DNA of 64,000 bases. It comes from Pseudovirgaria hyperparasitica. Taxonomy: Eukaryota > Ascomycota > Dothideomycetes > Acrospermales > Acrospermaceae. The notes below the pieces were generated by a model, which saw only the letters and a program-made list of their open reading frames with translations, was not told where the DNA came from and ran no database searches. The translations under genes were made by a program, and so were the position numbers. Location of the stretch: contig NW_022985565.1 of assembly GCF_010093815.1 (NCBI RefSeq), forward strand, positions 521,924 to 585,923, given 5' to 3'. Below are positions 10,628 through 21,319 of the stretch, piece by piece. Numbering within the stretch: position 1 is the first letter of the stretch; every line of letters begins with the position of its first letter.

Positions 10628-11683
10628 ATGGGACTCGGAGGTGATATAGTTCAGATGAACATTGGGCAAATCTTCCAATCACCCTTTGTTCCCTCAGTAG
10701 ATCTCACTGGTCAAACTATCGTGATAACTGGCGCGAACACTGGTCTTGGATTCGAAGCCGCAAAGCATCTGTATGAGCCAATACCTCCACGACTTCCTAT
10801 TGCAATACTTACATGAACCATTTATAGGTACAGCTTGAACGTTTCGTACCTCATTCTTGCTTGCCGATCCGAAAGGAAAGGTGAGAAGGCAAAGAACGAT
10901 GTTATAGCGAGCTCGAGAAGGTCGACTCCTGGCAAGGTCGAGGTCTGGCCGCTCGATATGTCAGACAACGCATCTATATTGGCTTTTGGAGAGCGACTCA
11001 AGACTTTGCCTTGTCTTGATGCTTTCATCGCCAATGCTGGTGTGGACAGAAACCATTTTGAGTTGGACCAGGGATACGAGTCGTGCATTACGATCAATGT
11101 AATCTCAACATATTTGGTCGCGTTCCTAGCCCTACCGAAGCTTTACGAATCATCCAAGCTGAATGGGAGACCATCACGACTGGTCATCGTTGGAACCGTT
11201 GTCCATATCTTTGCAAAGCACGAGTACCTTGTGCTACCTCAACCTGGACAAGTGTTTGCGTCTCTCAATAACGATCAGAAGGCCGATATGGGTGATCGTT
11301 ACAACCTTAGCAAACTCATCTCTTTGTTGAGTCTGCAGCAGCTTGCGAAAGAGGCATCGATAAAATATGGCCAGGACACCCCGGTAATTTGTTTTCCAAA
11401 TCCAGGATGGTGCAGGACAGAGCTCTTTCGGACCAATAATGGCGGGCTTGGAGGCAGGATCGGATTGCGCCTGATTGGAAGATCAGCAGAAGAAGGATCT
11501 CGCGCGCTCGTACATGCCGCAGTCACTGATGAAGATTTCCATGGGAAGTATATCAGCGAATGTCGGGTCAAGCCAGTCTCGACTTGGATGAGAACTGACG
11601 AGGCACCCAAGGTGGGCATCAAAGTATGGGCGGAATTGAAAACCATCCTGGAGCATATACAACCTGGTGTTACTCAGCTGTAA
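10628..11683 (+). CDS. short-chain dehydrogenase/reductase
   Basis: Exons 10628-10770 and 10828-11683 (57 bp intron, GTATGA...TTATAG) join as AAKHLYSLNVSYLILACR, giving about 332 aa. It is a classical SDR with the cofactor motif TGANTGLG at residues 34-41, the NAG motif at 117-119 and the catalytic YNLSK (Tyr206, Lys210). ACRS at the end of beta-2 suggests a preference for NADPH. Where most relatives have a catalytic Ser (VNVSS), this one reads IVGTVVH, so Thr171 may take that role; activity is plausible but not certain. The closest outline is the retinol-dehydrogenase/WW-oxidoreductase-like fungal SDRs of secondary metabolism. It stands 10 bp tail-to-tail with the Zn2Cys6 regulator gene and follows the MDR reductase, so it may be co-regulated with them. 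Confidence 0.87.
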
Positions 11684-11693
11684 AACATTAGAA

Positions 11694-13674
11694 TCATCTT
11701 AAGTCTCCCAAGAAAGATTCCCAATCAATGTAGCATAGCATTTCCAGATCTTCCGACGATATTGGCTGGACACTGGCGTTATCGAATATACCATCTTCCA
11801 GCTTCGTGAGATCGCCATGAGAGTATCGCTGCTCTGTTATCGTGCTTTGCAATTCCTTGTTGGCTGTCGGGGACGCCGTGGTCTCAGCGTGTGATTCCTG
11901 AGCGTTTGATGCATCTCTGACCACTCTAGCCTTGCGCATGAGCTTCTTCATTGCATCCCAAAGGATTTCGTCTTGATCAGAGGCCCCTAACAGATCAAAA
12001 CTTCTCTCAGCAACGTCCCAAGCTCGTTCGATTCCAGAGTTAGTCCTAGGTTGGCAGAGCTCGGCAAGGAGAACGGCCAGAGCGTACCATTTTGGCCACG
12101 CAAACCACGCCCATGGCTTAAAACGCGCATCGTCAGCTTTTAGAAGATTACTTTCAAGTATGAGCCTGGCCACTTCCAAAATGTCAAAATCATCATCAGG
12201 GGGAGGCACCATCCCCTTGATACGATGCATTGGACGACGAGCGATGAGTTGTAAGGTTATGCTCATGCCGGCGCAGGCATTCTTGGTAAGCAATTGAAAT
12301 GCATGATTGGGGTCGCAAAATTGAGAACACTTTTCTGTGAGGGCGGCAGCGCATTCTCCTGGTATGGCAGACCGATACTGCCAGTCTCGTTGAACGACAG
12401 GCCGTCCATCGACATCTTTGGGTACGTGCAGAACCTTTCGCATATGAATGAGCATCTCGTAGGTTGCGCAGCAGTACGTCATATCGCTGAAGGAACGTCT
12501 CGGCTCAGGTGGTATGTGGTCCTGCGGAGAAATATCCCAATCGTTGATGTGCAACGGTGGCGATATGAAAAGTGCTCCGCCGCCGAGAGCCGAGTGTAAC
12601 CCAAGTCCGAAAGCAGCTCGAAGGTCCAAAATTCCTATAGAGTACCATAATCGACGTCTCATTTCATTCTCGTAAGGCATACGATGAGCATCGCCTTCGT
12701 CCGTATCCAAAGCGAGTGCTTGTCCGATTCGCACTGCGATTGCGAGAAGAGAGTGTGCTTTTCTTAATCCACACTCGATCTGGTATCCCACCTGATATAG
12801 GTCAGTGCTTTCATTTCTACATACAGAGAGGGAGACTCACAAGATAAATGATGTACGCTTGTAAAACCATGAGGTCGGTTGTGGCAAGCAGTCCAGCCCG
12901 GGAGAGGTATACCTCGGTCGCCAGACGGTATCGCCTACGGAGTACTAACTTGTCCTCCTTGAACCATACAAAACATTCTTCGTCATCGATACTACTCACA
13001 CTGGTGTACATCACAGCGAAAGCCAATGCCTCACTACGTGGTGATGTTGTGCCTTTTGACGCATGAGGATTGAGCACAACATTGTATATTTCGTCTCGGT
13101 GAGTAGGTTTGAAAATGGGGTGAACACGATGATAATAGATGTCGAGCAAGGCTGAGGCCATATCTACAAGCGGTCGATTTAAGATATCTGGCTGAACAAA
13201 ACACGATGTGTCTCCGTAAAGTAATAAATCAAAACTATGCTGCTGATATAAATCCGGCGCGTTCTGGACTGGATCATCAGGTTCATCGACCGTGAGATCA
13301 TGGAGTATATCCTTGATCCCGGCGATTTCGGCTTTGGCATCGATCACGGACTGTGCACGCTCGGTGCTGGCTGTGTCATCACTGTCTGAAGGCGGCGTTG
13401 GGTGTGACTGGTGAGTAATGTCTTTTTGGTCCATGAGCAGCTTCTCGAGTCTCGCAACTCGTTGTCGCAAGTCCTTTCCGTCTCGCTGAAGGGCATGTCG
13501 ACCTCTAGGAAGTCGAGTACGTGAAACAGGGGTACACTGTGTGCCAGATCGGACGCATGTTTGGCATGGGGTCATCTTGTCGCATTTTCTTTTGCGCTGT
13601 TGGCACTGGAGACAGGTAAGCTGGACCTCTGGTTTCTCAGCAACGCTTGAAGCTTCATAATGTCCAACGAGCAT
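11694..13674 (-). CDS. Zn2Cys6 fungal transcription factor
   Basis: Two exons (13674-12841 and 12791-11694) with a GTGAGT...TATCAG intron, about 643 aa. A binuclear zinc cluster lies at residues 21-47, with the spacing C-x2-C-x6-C-x5-C-x2-C-x6-C (CLQCQQRKRKC ... CQTCVRSGTQC). A heptad-like linker (RQRVARLEKLLMDQ, about residue 65) probably dimerises. The rest is a fungal-specific regulatory domain, including RIGQALALDTDE and EMRRRLWYSIGILDLRAA, which match the conserved core of that family. The protein should act in the nucleus on paired CGG sites. The frame is open upstream to 13749, where another ATG exists; I prefer 13674 because it leaves a normal short N terminus. Its neighbours are the SDR (convergent, 10 bp apart) and the MDR gene, which has a CGG-N4-CCG palindrome, so it may be the local regulator. 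Confidence 0.88.
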
Positions 13675-14763
13675 GGCGACCAGATGATAATGTAGCACGA
13701 CGCTTGATTGAAGGGAGTGCAATATATGATGTATGATAGATGGGACCATAATCAACAATGAGAGTTCGGAGGAAATGATACTGAAGAAGCGTGAGTGAAA
13801 TCATGACGTATTCCTGCCTCAGGCAAAACCGCTAAAATAGTACGCGCTAACGGTCCTTGTTGGAACAAACAAACATCTTTTCCAACTCAGTCGCTCAGAT
13901 TACTACCTCAGGTAAATAAGCAAAGAAGAAACGAGATTGCGGACTCTCTTAGCGTGATATGCTAACACTAACTTCGTCTCCAGCTGACAAACACTGCTTA
14001 CATGTAGGGTCCGTGTACCCTCTATGTAGACTTGGCAACGACGACGACAACATAGAGGCTGAATCGAACCCGTACGTTGTACTTACTTCTTGATACGCGG
14101 TTTCCGACAACGACATCACCAACGTCGACATGCGTTCGCACTGCGGCAAATCGACTCCATAGCTCAGTGTGAGTTGGTGAGGATGTTTTCTCTCCAGATC
14201 GGCCTATTGAGACCAAGATAAACCTATAGTATGGAACAGAGGCTGTGCGGCTGTGAATTCGAACAGTCTAGCTCATGCTGACCTTGTATCGGCTGGCTGT
14301 CAGTGATAATGAACGACGCCCCTTCGACGGTCGCGCTCCTCTAGTCAGATGCAATGGCGACAAGTGAGGCACAAGTAGGTCAGCGGATGCCTCCGCTATA
14401 CCGTATAGGGGACGACAAAAATAACAGGCCCTAAACATCGTGGTCTAAGTAGATGACTTAATGTCTGAGGCGCACTTACAAAGACTCATGGCTATTGATC
14501 ATTTCAAGCCATGGATGCCTATCATACAAAGTCAAAGCCCTATATGCTTTGTAGAGTTGCCGATAGCCGAAGTGCATCACATATTCAGCTCTTGCCACAT
14601 CAGCCTATGCTTCAAGAGTGGCGGATCTAGGCTCATTTGAGTGAAATATCACCACAGTGGAAACCACTATAAAGACCATCGCTCCGTGGTCGATATCAGA
14701 GGTTCTTCATCCGAGCAGTCTTTGGATTTGACTTTCCGTGCATACGCTTTTCTAGTCAAAAAG
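13675..14763. other. gene-free region between divergent genes
   Basis: About 1.1 kb holding the promoters of the leftward Zn2Cys6 gene and the rightward cupin gene. Short open frames at 13949-14216 have no recognisable features. I see no repeat or RNA gene. Confidence 0.45.
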
Positions 14764-15713
14764 ATGGCTCAAGCCCTATTTTCTATCATTGCTCTAGCAG
14801 CTGTAAGTGCAGCAGCAGCAGTTCAATCACCTGTCGATGCCCATGATATCCTCGAACGAGCAGTAAACCCTAAGACAGTAAACACTCTGTCAGCTGCTCA
14901 ACTGCAAGCCCAGCGACAGGGCTTGATTCTGGCTGGTTCTGAACAGAACCGCCTCAATCTTCTGTTCCCCAATGCCCCTGATGCAACCAACAATACATAT
15001 CAGGTATGATTGATCGCATATATTGCTTTTATGAACTAACAGGAGGTGACAGTTCATAAACAATACTGTCAAAGCCCCGACCGGCGGTACTGTTTTTCTT
15101 GGAACTGTCGAAAGTTTTCCTGCGCTTTATAGCACTGACGTTTCCATTGGCATCGGGTTTGTCAATCCTTGTGGCCTTAATACCCCGTAAGTCTCCAAAT
15201 GAAAGTACCTTTTACCACCATTCTCAAGTCTATATTTTCAGGCACATACATCCTCGCGCGAACGAGTTCCTCGTTGTCACTCAAGGCACTCTCATTGCGG
15301 GCCTAGAGCTCGAACAAGATAATGGCTACGGCAACGTCGTTGGCGGTGAGCCAAACGTGCTAGGTCCCATTCCTCAGGTCAATGCCACTCTCACGAACTA
15401 CACTGGCTTTCTGTTTCCCAAAGGCCTCACTCACTGGCAATTCAACCCCAACTGCGAGCCTGCGGTCTTTGTTGCTGCGTTTGATAGCTCTGATCCGGGT
15501 CGTGCAGAAGTTGCGCGATCTTTCTTTTCTGTTTATCCTTCAGAAGTGGACCTCTCCGCCACTGGCTATCAGACAAACTACCTCAGCTCTGCTGACGTCG
15601 ACCAACTTCGAGCGACTGCCAATAACCAGGCCGTGTCTGTTGTGCAGTCTTGTGCTAAAAGATGTGGAATTCCATTTCAGAAACGGGATCTGCATGAGTT
15701 CTTGTTTGTGTGA
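14764..15713 (+). CDS. secreted germin-like cupin (spherulin type)
   Basis: Three exons (14764-15003, 15053-15186 and 15242-15713) give about 281 aa. Residues 1-20 (MAQALFSIIALAAVSAAAAV) are a signal peptide. Both germin boxes are present: NPCGLNTPHIHPRANEFLVV supplies the two His and the Glu of HxHxxxxE, and FLFPKGLTHWQFN supplies the third His, so the Mn-binding set of the cupin fold is complete. Germin-like proteins are extracellular and may act as oxalate oxidase or superoxide dismutase, or have no known activity; the activity here cannot be read from sequence. The C terminus ends with SCAKRCGIPFQKRDL, and its Cys residues could form disulfides. The start at 14764 is chosen because the signal peptide begins there; the frame is open about 120 bp further up without a better start. 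Each intron interrupts a conserved stretch, and both joins restore it. Confidence 0.9.
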
Positions 15714-15887
15714 GCTTATAGACACGACGACATCAGGCCTTCGGCACTCTAGTCTTTACCATTGTGAACACAATATCTACTTTTTTGCTTTGTCCTATCT
15801 CTTGTTAGTTCTCTCGTCGCGTTTTAGATATCATCCTGAGATGCAGGTACATACACTAGCTTTTTTAGGTAATTATGTCTTAGTCCT

Positions 15888-16820
15888 TTAGATACTAGAA
15901 TGCTCCTTTAGGAACCCCTCCATCGTCTTAGGCCGGACATTGAACTGGTCATTTTGTAGACTCGTCAGATTCCATATTCCCTTCACACAGAAGAGATGAA
16001 ACCACAGTCGATGCCAATCCCAGAATCCTCTTCTCCCACCAATTTCCTTCTTCTTTTCCGCCAATGCTTCCAACTCCGCCACAGACCCCTTCTTCCTCAC
16101 GACGACCTCGATATTCCTGACCTTCTGATACCTCTCCACCAACTCATTCAAACTTGAGACCCAAGAACACACGCTCACAAACCCGCCTTCCTCTGCCCTC
16201 GGCCCTGTAACAACCTCCACTCCCCACTTCCCTGCATCCTCCTCTGTGGTGAAAAACCAATCCTCGTCCCCTGTGCCCCAAACATTCATGACCCTCCTCC
16301 CATCCTCCCAACCAATTACACCCCCTTCGAACTCCGTCGTGAATCCCGTCTGTCCCTCCGTGCCAAAGAACACCTCTGCCAGCATCCCGCTCAGAATATA
16401 CAGCGGCCGAATCGACGAGGTAATCTCCGCACACTTGTGGAACGCAATCGCCGCATCATATACTGGCTCGTCCTCGCCGAAGCGGATCTTGCGCCAGTCG
16501 TAGTTCCAGCTAGCAGTAAGGAAGCGCGTCACGCCGGCGCGTTCGGCAGCGCGCAGGAGCAGCAGTTGGCCGTCAAGGTGCAACTCCGGCATGCCGGCGT
16601 AGGCGCAGATGATAGCGTCGACGCCAGCAACAGCTGTCTCGAGGGCTGCAATGTCGTGGTAGCTGGTGCTGGTGACGAAGGACTCGAGTTGAGAGTGGAT
16701 CGTTGGGGAAAGTTTGGCGGGCGAACGTGATAGGCCACGGATGCGGTGGCCTTGGGCAAGACCGTATGAGGCGGCGTGCTGGCCGATGTTGCCTGTGATG
16801 CCGGCGATGAGGATTAACAT
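15888..16820 (-). CDS. NmrA-like / aromatic alcohol reductase family protein
   Basis: A single uninterrupted exon of 310 aa. The N terminus MLILIAGITGNIGQHAA carries the GxTGxxG dinucleotide loop of NmrA-like and isoflavone-reductase-like atypical SDRs. GLSRSPAKL follows, as expected for NADP recognition. LTASWNYDWRKIRFGE and YDAAIAFHKCAEI match the central part of fungal NmrA-like proteins annotated as aromatic alcohol or isoflavone reductases. It could be a redox enzyme or a redox sensor. The ATG at 16820 is the natural start, since the Rossmann strand begins at residue 2. It is convergent with the cupin gene, whose stop lies about 175 bp away. Confidence 0.85.
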   Translation of the reverse strand: MLILIAGITGNIGQHAASYGLAQGHRIRGLSRSPAKLSPTIHSQLESFVTSTSYHDIAALETAVAGVDAIICAYAGMPELHLDGQLLLLRAAERAGVTRFLTASWNYDWRKIRFGEDEPVYDAAIAFHKCAEITSSIRPLYILSGMLAEVFFGTEGQTGFTTEFEGGVIGWEDGRRVMNVWGTGDEDWFFTTEEDAGKWGVEVVTGPRAEEGGFVSVCSWVSSLNELVERYQKVRNIEVVVRKKGSVAELEALAEKKKEIGGRRGFWDWHRLWFHLFCVKGIWNLTSLQNDQFNVRPKTMEGFLKEHSSI

Positions 16821-17281
16821 GGTGGGTGAATCCGTGTGAATAGGATCGAATGGGATGATGACTTGGACTTGGATGTCTAGACGTCCCCTTTATATGCCTG
16901 GACTTTTAAGGAGCCTATCTCCAAAAATACATGTTACCTTGTCGCTAGTGGTTTTTGAAAGATGAGGGAATATGAATCATCGAGCTAAAGGTCGCCCCCA
17001 ATGAAGTTTAAGAGTGATCGGTATGCCTAAAGTAGTTAGCGTATGTCTGAAAATCCCCGGCGGACTTGATGTCATCTCTCAATTGTGGCAGTGGTCATCA
17101 AATACAAGATTAGGATAATGACATGTGGAGTTAGCGCATGTCAACATACCGGACTGTTGTGAACATATAGTGGCACCTATATCATACAATTTGAGCCCTC
17201 GTGAGTCCTGCCCAGATGCCAGTTATAGTGAACCATTGATGCCCAGACTGCTTGAAAGTATAACAGTGTTCATCCGCTGTT
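16821..17281. other. gene-free spacer
   Basis: Promoter region of the NmrA-like gene and 3' flank of the next leftward gene. I see no gene, repeat or RNA here. Confidence 0.45.
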
Positions 17282-18354
17282 CTACTCCGGTTCTTGGTCC
17301 TTGTGTTTCTCCTTCAAGCCTGCAACATCAATACCGCACAGCTCTGCTTTCTTAACAATAGATTTGGCCTTGCCAACCACCGGGACATCGATCATCTTAC
17401 CATCCAAAGTCCAAGCACCCCTACCTTGCGCATCAGCCTTTTGATCTGCGATCAGTATCCGTACCGCCCATTCAACCTCCTTCTCCCCAGGCGAGAATGC
17501 CCTCTGAGCTGTCTCTACCTGACCCGGATGAATCAATTGCTTGCCATTGAAGCCCATTCCCTTTCCACCCAGGCATTCCTCCTCGAGCGTTCTGAGGCCC
17601 TCTTCGCCCTTGAAGCTGGTGCATACCAGGTCAATCGTGCTAGGTAGACTATGCGCTCGAGCAGCCGTGACAATTGCACTACGGGCATAGAGAAACTCCG
17701 AGAGTGATGGTGTGCGTGTGATTGACAGATCAGTCGCGAAGTCTTCAGCCGCAAAAACGAGACCAGAGAGATAGGGGCTAGCTTTACAGATAGAGTCGAG
17801 GTCCATGACGGCTTTTGCAGATTCGATCAGGGCGACTATGGATAGAGGCGGCTTGTCAGATTTGGCCGATATGTTACTTGATGAGGGATGTCGTGAGGGG
17901 AGGGTATGCCGTAGTACATCGGTGACAAAGTGTAGGTCTGCTGCAGAGTTTACCTTGGGTACGACGATGGCATCAATATTTGGGGCTTTGAGCTGGGTTT
18001 GTGTTAGCCGCTACTCGGTCCAGTGATTTTAACGGCTAGAACACACCACTTCCTGTAGATCATCCAACGCGAGACCTGTATCAACAGCATTGATGCGAAC
18101 AGCTTGCTCCCGGATGCCCTGAGCACGGGGCTGCTCCATCAATTGACGGAGATTGCTACGCGCTTCAGCTTTCTTGCCTGGAGTGACAGAGTCTTCGAGG
18201 TCGTAAGCTATACAGTCGACATTTAAGCCTCTTGACTTGTCTAACATCTTTCTAGAAGATCCAGGGACTTTATCTCCATTAGCTGTTGTACTAGCAACGT
18301 CATTTAAGGAAAGCTACCGTATAGAAATGCCCGGCGAATGATTGGTGCTGCCAT
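17282..18354 (-). CDS. CitE-type lyase (HpcH/HpaI aldolase fold, citrate lyase beta-like)
   Basis: Three exons (18354-18318, 18267-18047 and 17992-17282) give about 322 aa; the first join rebuilds RRAFLYVPGSSRKM, the classic N-terminal strand of the CitE family. AYDLEDSV holds the acidic residues near the CoA/metal site, LIESAKAV and FAAEDFATDL hold the metal-binding Glu and Asp, and GKQLIHPGQV is the family C-terminal signature. Members split or form acyl-CoA C-C bonds (citryl-CoA, malyl-CoA, citramalyl-CoA); fungal copies are usually mitochondrial and related to vertebrate CLYBL. No clear targeting peptide is visible beyond a short basic N terminus (MAAPIIRRAF). The second intron uses GTGTGT, a weak 5' site, but the phase and the LQEVLKAPNIDAIVV join support it. 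Confidence 0.88.
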
Positions 18355-18642
18355 CTTGATCAAATGTCTCTGGGTGGTGATCTCGATTGTCTACATAGGT
18401 CTAATTGGAGAATATCCCGTATCAAGGAGATAGTTCTTGTGAGTGAGAAGGGCGAGCTCGGTTATTGTTGCCCGAGGTTAGTGTGTTTGGTTCCGTCACA
18501 AAAGCCTGCTCCTTTAAAGCTCCTTATCATTTATATCCTAGTAAGTATTAGCTCCCTTTCTAACGTCTCTCAAGCATCGTGTTCTTAGCACTGCTAAGAG
18601 CTTCGTAGTGCCGACTTCAACAAGACCTTCATCGCCTCGAGA

Positions 18643-19351
18643 ATGGAGAACCCACAGCCCGAAGGCATTCTCAGCTGGCGTCTCAGCAGCCATCCTATCA
18701 CGCTGCTATGCTTCCTCGGCTTCAGAATCTGTGCGCCACTTACACCCCAACTCGCACGTCGTACTAACAAAGCATAGCATCTCTCCTCGTCTACCTCCTC
18801 GGCGGCCTCTTCACTGGCAATTATGTCCTCATCTTCATAATTACGATCATACTCCTCGCCATGGACTTCTACTACAGCAAGAACATCGCCGGACGCCGGC
18901 TCGTTGGCCTGAGATGGTGGAATGAAGTTGACACGTCCTCGGGTGATTCATCATGGGTCTTCGAATCCGCAGATCCTAGTACACGAGTCATAAATGCGAC
19001 GGATAGGCGGTTCTTCTGGCTTGCGTTGTACGCACAGCCGTTCCTGTGGGTGGTGCTGGCGTTTGTAGCCATTGTGTACTTGGAACCTATTTGGTTAACG
19101 CTTGTTGGTGAGTGACATACCTGAAGTGCCGTGCGAGAATGCGCCGAGACAGGATCGGGCTGTTGCATTGCTACACAGCCAGCTTACAAGATACAGTTAT
19201 CGCGCTGGTGCTAACGATCACGAACACTTTGGCATTTTCGCGATGCGACAAGTTCAGCCAGGCCACCAATTATGCATCTAGTGCGTTGTACTCCGGTGGT
19301 CTAGCAAGAAATATCGCAGGTGGAATGGTCAGTCGGTTCTTTACGCGATGA
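18643..19351 (+). CDS. TVP23: Golgi membrane protein TVP23
   Basis: Three exons (18643-18730, 18778-19107 and 19197-19351) give about 190 aa. Both introns end in a clean TAG/CAG, and the first has a canonical TACTAAC branch site. The protein has the TVP23/FAM18 signature almost throughout: [72 protein letters not shown] and [18 protein letters not shown], ending in a basic [10 protein letters not shown]. Four hydrophobic segments agree with a four-pass Golgi/TGN protein. In yeast TVP23 belongs to a Tlg2-vesicle set and is needed for efficient vesicular traffic. The length matches the family, and I am confident of the assignment. Confidence 0.95.
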
Positions 19352-19614
19352 GAATGGATATGGCGTCAAGCGAAGCTGAGTGACATAGCGTTTCGGTATG
19401 GCATGAGTGAAGAATAAATGTACCAGTGGGAATGAATTGTATTATACGACATGGTCGTCCGTCCCATGATTCTTTACTTGGAAACATCCCCTACCATCCT
19501 TCCCATTATATGGACCACCTTATGGTGTTACCCATCGATGATAAAACAGATCCGTCGTAAACACTGGACGATGCATTAGATCTCGCGCTTCTTCATGCCC
19601 TAAATGGCCGCAAT

Positions 19615-20511
19615 TCAGACCAGCACAAGAATATCAGCTTTTCGTATCATGTCCACTGCAGCACGTCTCAATCGTTCCAACAACGGTCTCGTTTCAAACC
19701 TAGTCAACGCCTCCCTTGTCGAGTTCAGATGCGCGAACACCCCGTTAGGCAGGAGCACTTCCAAAATCCCACACAACGACTCCCAGCTCAAGGGAGGATC
19801 AAACACCAACACTTCTCTAATCACTCTCTGCGGCGTCCCCCCCAACTCATTAGCCGAATTCTCGTCTTGAGAGCGCACAACCTCACGCTGCCCGACACCT
19901 GATGACCGGCCTTTCACACCTACCAGAACGATCATGTCGCGCTGCAAAGCAATATACGACCGCCTGAACACGGCATCGAACGGCCAAAAAAACTAAATAC
20001 GCGCTTCGCCCCGTCAGGATCTCCAGGATGAAGCCGCGTGAAGGAAGACATAGAGCCAGGTGTCGGGCGAACTCCGCTGCGTGAGGACGATGTTGGCGAT
20101 TCGGGTATGCAGCGAACAGCTCTTCGGTAAAGAGGCAGCAGGGGTCGTCGCTTAGGGTCTATGCAGTCAAGTCGTATAATGCACGAATGGTCAAGTCGTA
20201 TGCCATGCTCGGTGCAGGATGTACGTGGTGGGTTTCTAAAGGAGCGTCTCGAGAGGCGTGCAGATGGCCTGCTGCGTTGTAGCGTACTCATACATGATCC
20301 GGGCCGGCTCCGACCAGCACTAGAAGTGCTCACTGTTCTTGTTCTTCAATGTTGCGTTGAAGTGGTGTGGGCAACGCATGCATAGTACTCGGAAGACTAT
20401 ACAGACTGCGTCTACGTATCGGGCCAAGGGCTTCCAGAGATACATAAACGTTATTCCTGTTCCCTGGTGACTGAGAACAAGGATATTCATTGGAGTTGGT
20501 CTTGGCAACAT
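19615..20511 (-). pseudogene. decayed P-loop sulfotransferase-like gene (fungal Sulfotransfer_4 type)
   Basis: Read leftward from 20511, pieces of one protein occur in order. MNILVLSHQGTGITFMYLW matches the N-terminal strand and a worn P-loop. A segment around 20095-20140 reads LFTEELFAAYPN and, in another frame, IVLTQRSSPDTWLYVFLHA, matching the EELIDAYP...VILTVRD...WY core of these proteins. WPFDAVFRRSYIALQRDMI follows. Last comes LVFDPPLSWESLCGILEVLLPNGVFAHLN, like the PLSWEPLCKFLG...PFPHVN end of the family. Several stops and at least two frame changes separate them (for example before RGEARI and at a run of seven T on the minus strand). I infer a dead copy of a fungal sulfotransferase-fold protein; a short surviving reading frame (19615-19971) remains open by chance. 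Confidence 0.65.
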
Positions 20512-21110
20512 AGGGGTCTGCGAAAGTTAAAATTCCGTTTTTCATAGTAAAACTGCTCAGGTATTCTGTCTAGGGATACTGTTCTATACGATCAATGGAA
20601 GCAAACGAGGCTGCATGAAGGTTGGATAGTGGACCTTTAGTAGAGCTTGAGGAAGTAGGTGTGACAAGAACACTTCCAGCTGTATCTGATTAGATTAGGA
20701 TCGAATGTTCTACTATCCTAGATTAGAATGTAAATTGGGGCGTTGAATAGAGAGTAATGGTATTATACAGCATTCGATCATGGTAAGACGTCGAGCAGTG
20801 TCAATCATTACTAGACAGACCACTTAATCCATAAGCTCACAAGCCCACAAGCAACACGAGGATTACTGAGGCCAGCTCCTTTGCTCATCCCTATGCAGTG
20901 CAACACGTCCTTGTCTCTGACATCAAGTCAGGAAGTTCCTTCTTGCTTGGAAGACTATCCCATACATTTGTTCCTCTAACACTAGCCCATACACACTAGT
21001 AGATGTGCTCTTGTAAGTTGGACGGCTATACGGCTCTTATAGCCCTGTGCTGTGCTCCGTGTAAGTGGATCGTCACAATCTGCCAAGCGATTAGTCCGCA
21101 TCTTGATGCA
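20512..21110. other. gene-free spacer upstream of the amidinotransferase gene
   Basis: No gene is visible. Together with the repeat just downstream and the stretch up to 21319 it forms about 800 bp of upstream DNA; ACAAGC-type short repeats occur around 20838-20855. Confidence 0.4.
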
Positions 21111-21190
21111 TTGTCTACCACGCAATATGCAAGGTCGTTGCCGACGACGCAACATGCATTGTCATTGTCCGCGACATACAATGCATTGCG
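21105..21190. repeat. short imperfect tandem repeat, unit about 27 bp
   Basis: Roughly three copies starting ATGCA(A/T)(T/G)GTC and containing a CGACGACGCAA/CGCGACATACA-like second half (one copy lacks about 6 bp). The array lies about 130-210 bp upstream of the amidinotransferase-like start codon. It may be a young minisatellite or repeated promoter elements. Confidence 0.5.
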
Positions 21191-21319
21191 CTAGGATAAT
21201 GAGTGGCATAGAGACACGTAATGCCAAATAAAAAGGCGTGCATCGACCCTTTCTATCCTTAAAGGGACTCTTCATATTTGTCAATCAGCTGAAAGTTCCC
21301 TATCTTCATACTAGACACA

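Noticed and set aside
19615-19971. 118-codon hypothetical gene
   Set aside because: It is the surviving part of a broken sulfotransferase-like gene, with other pieces upstream in other frames.
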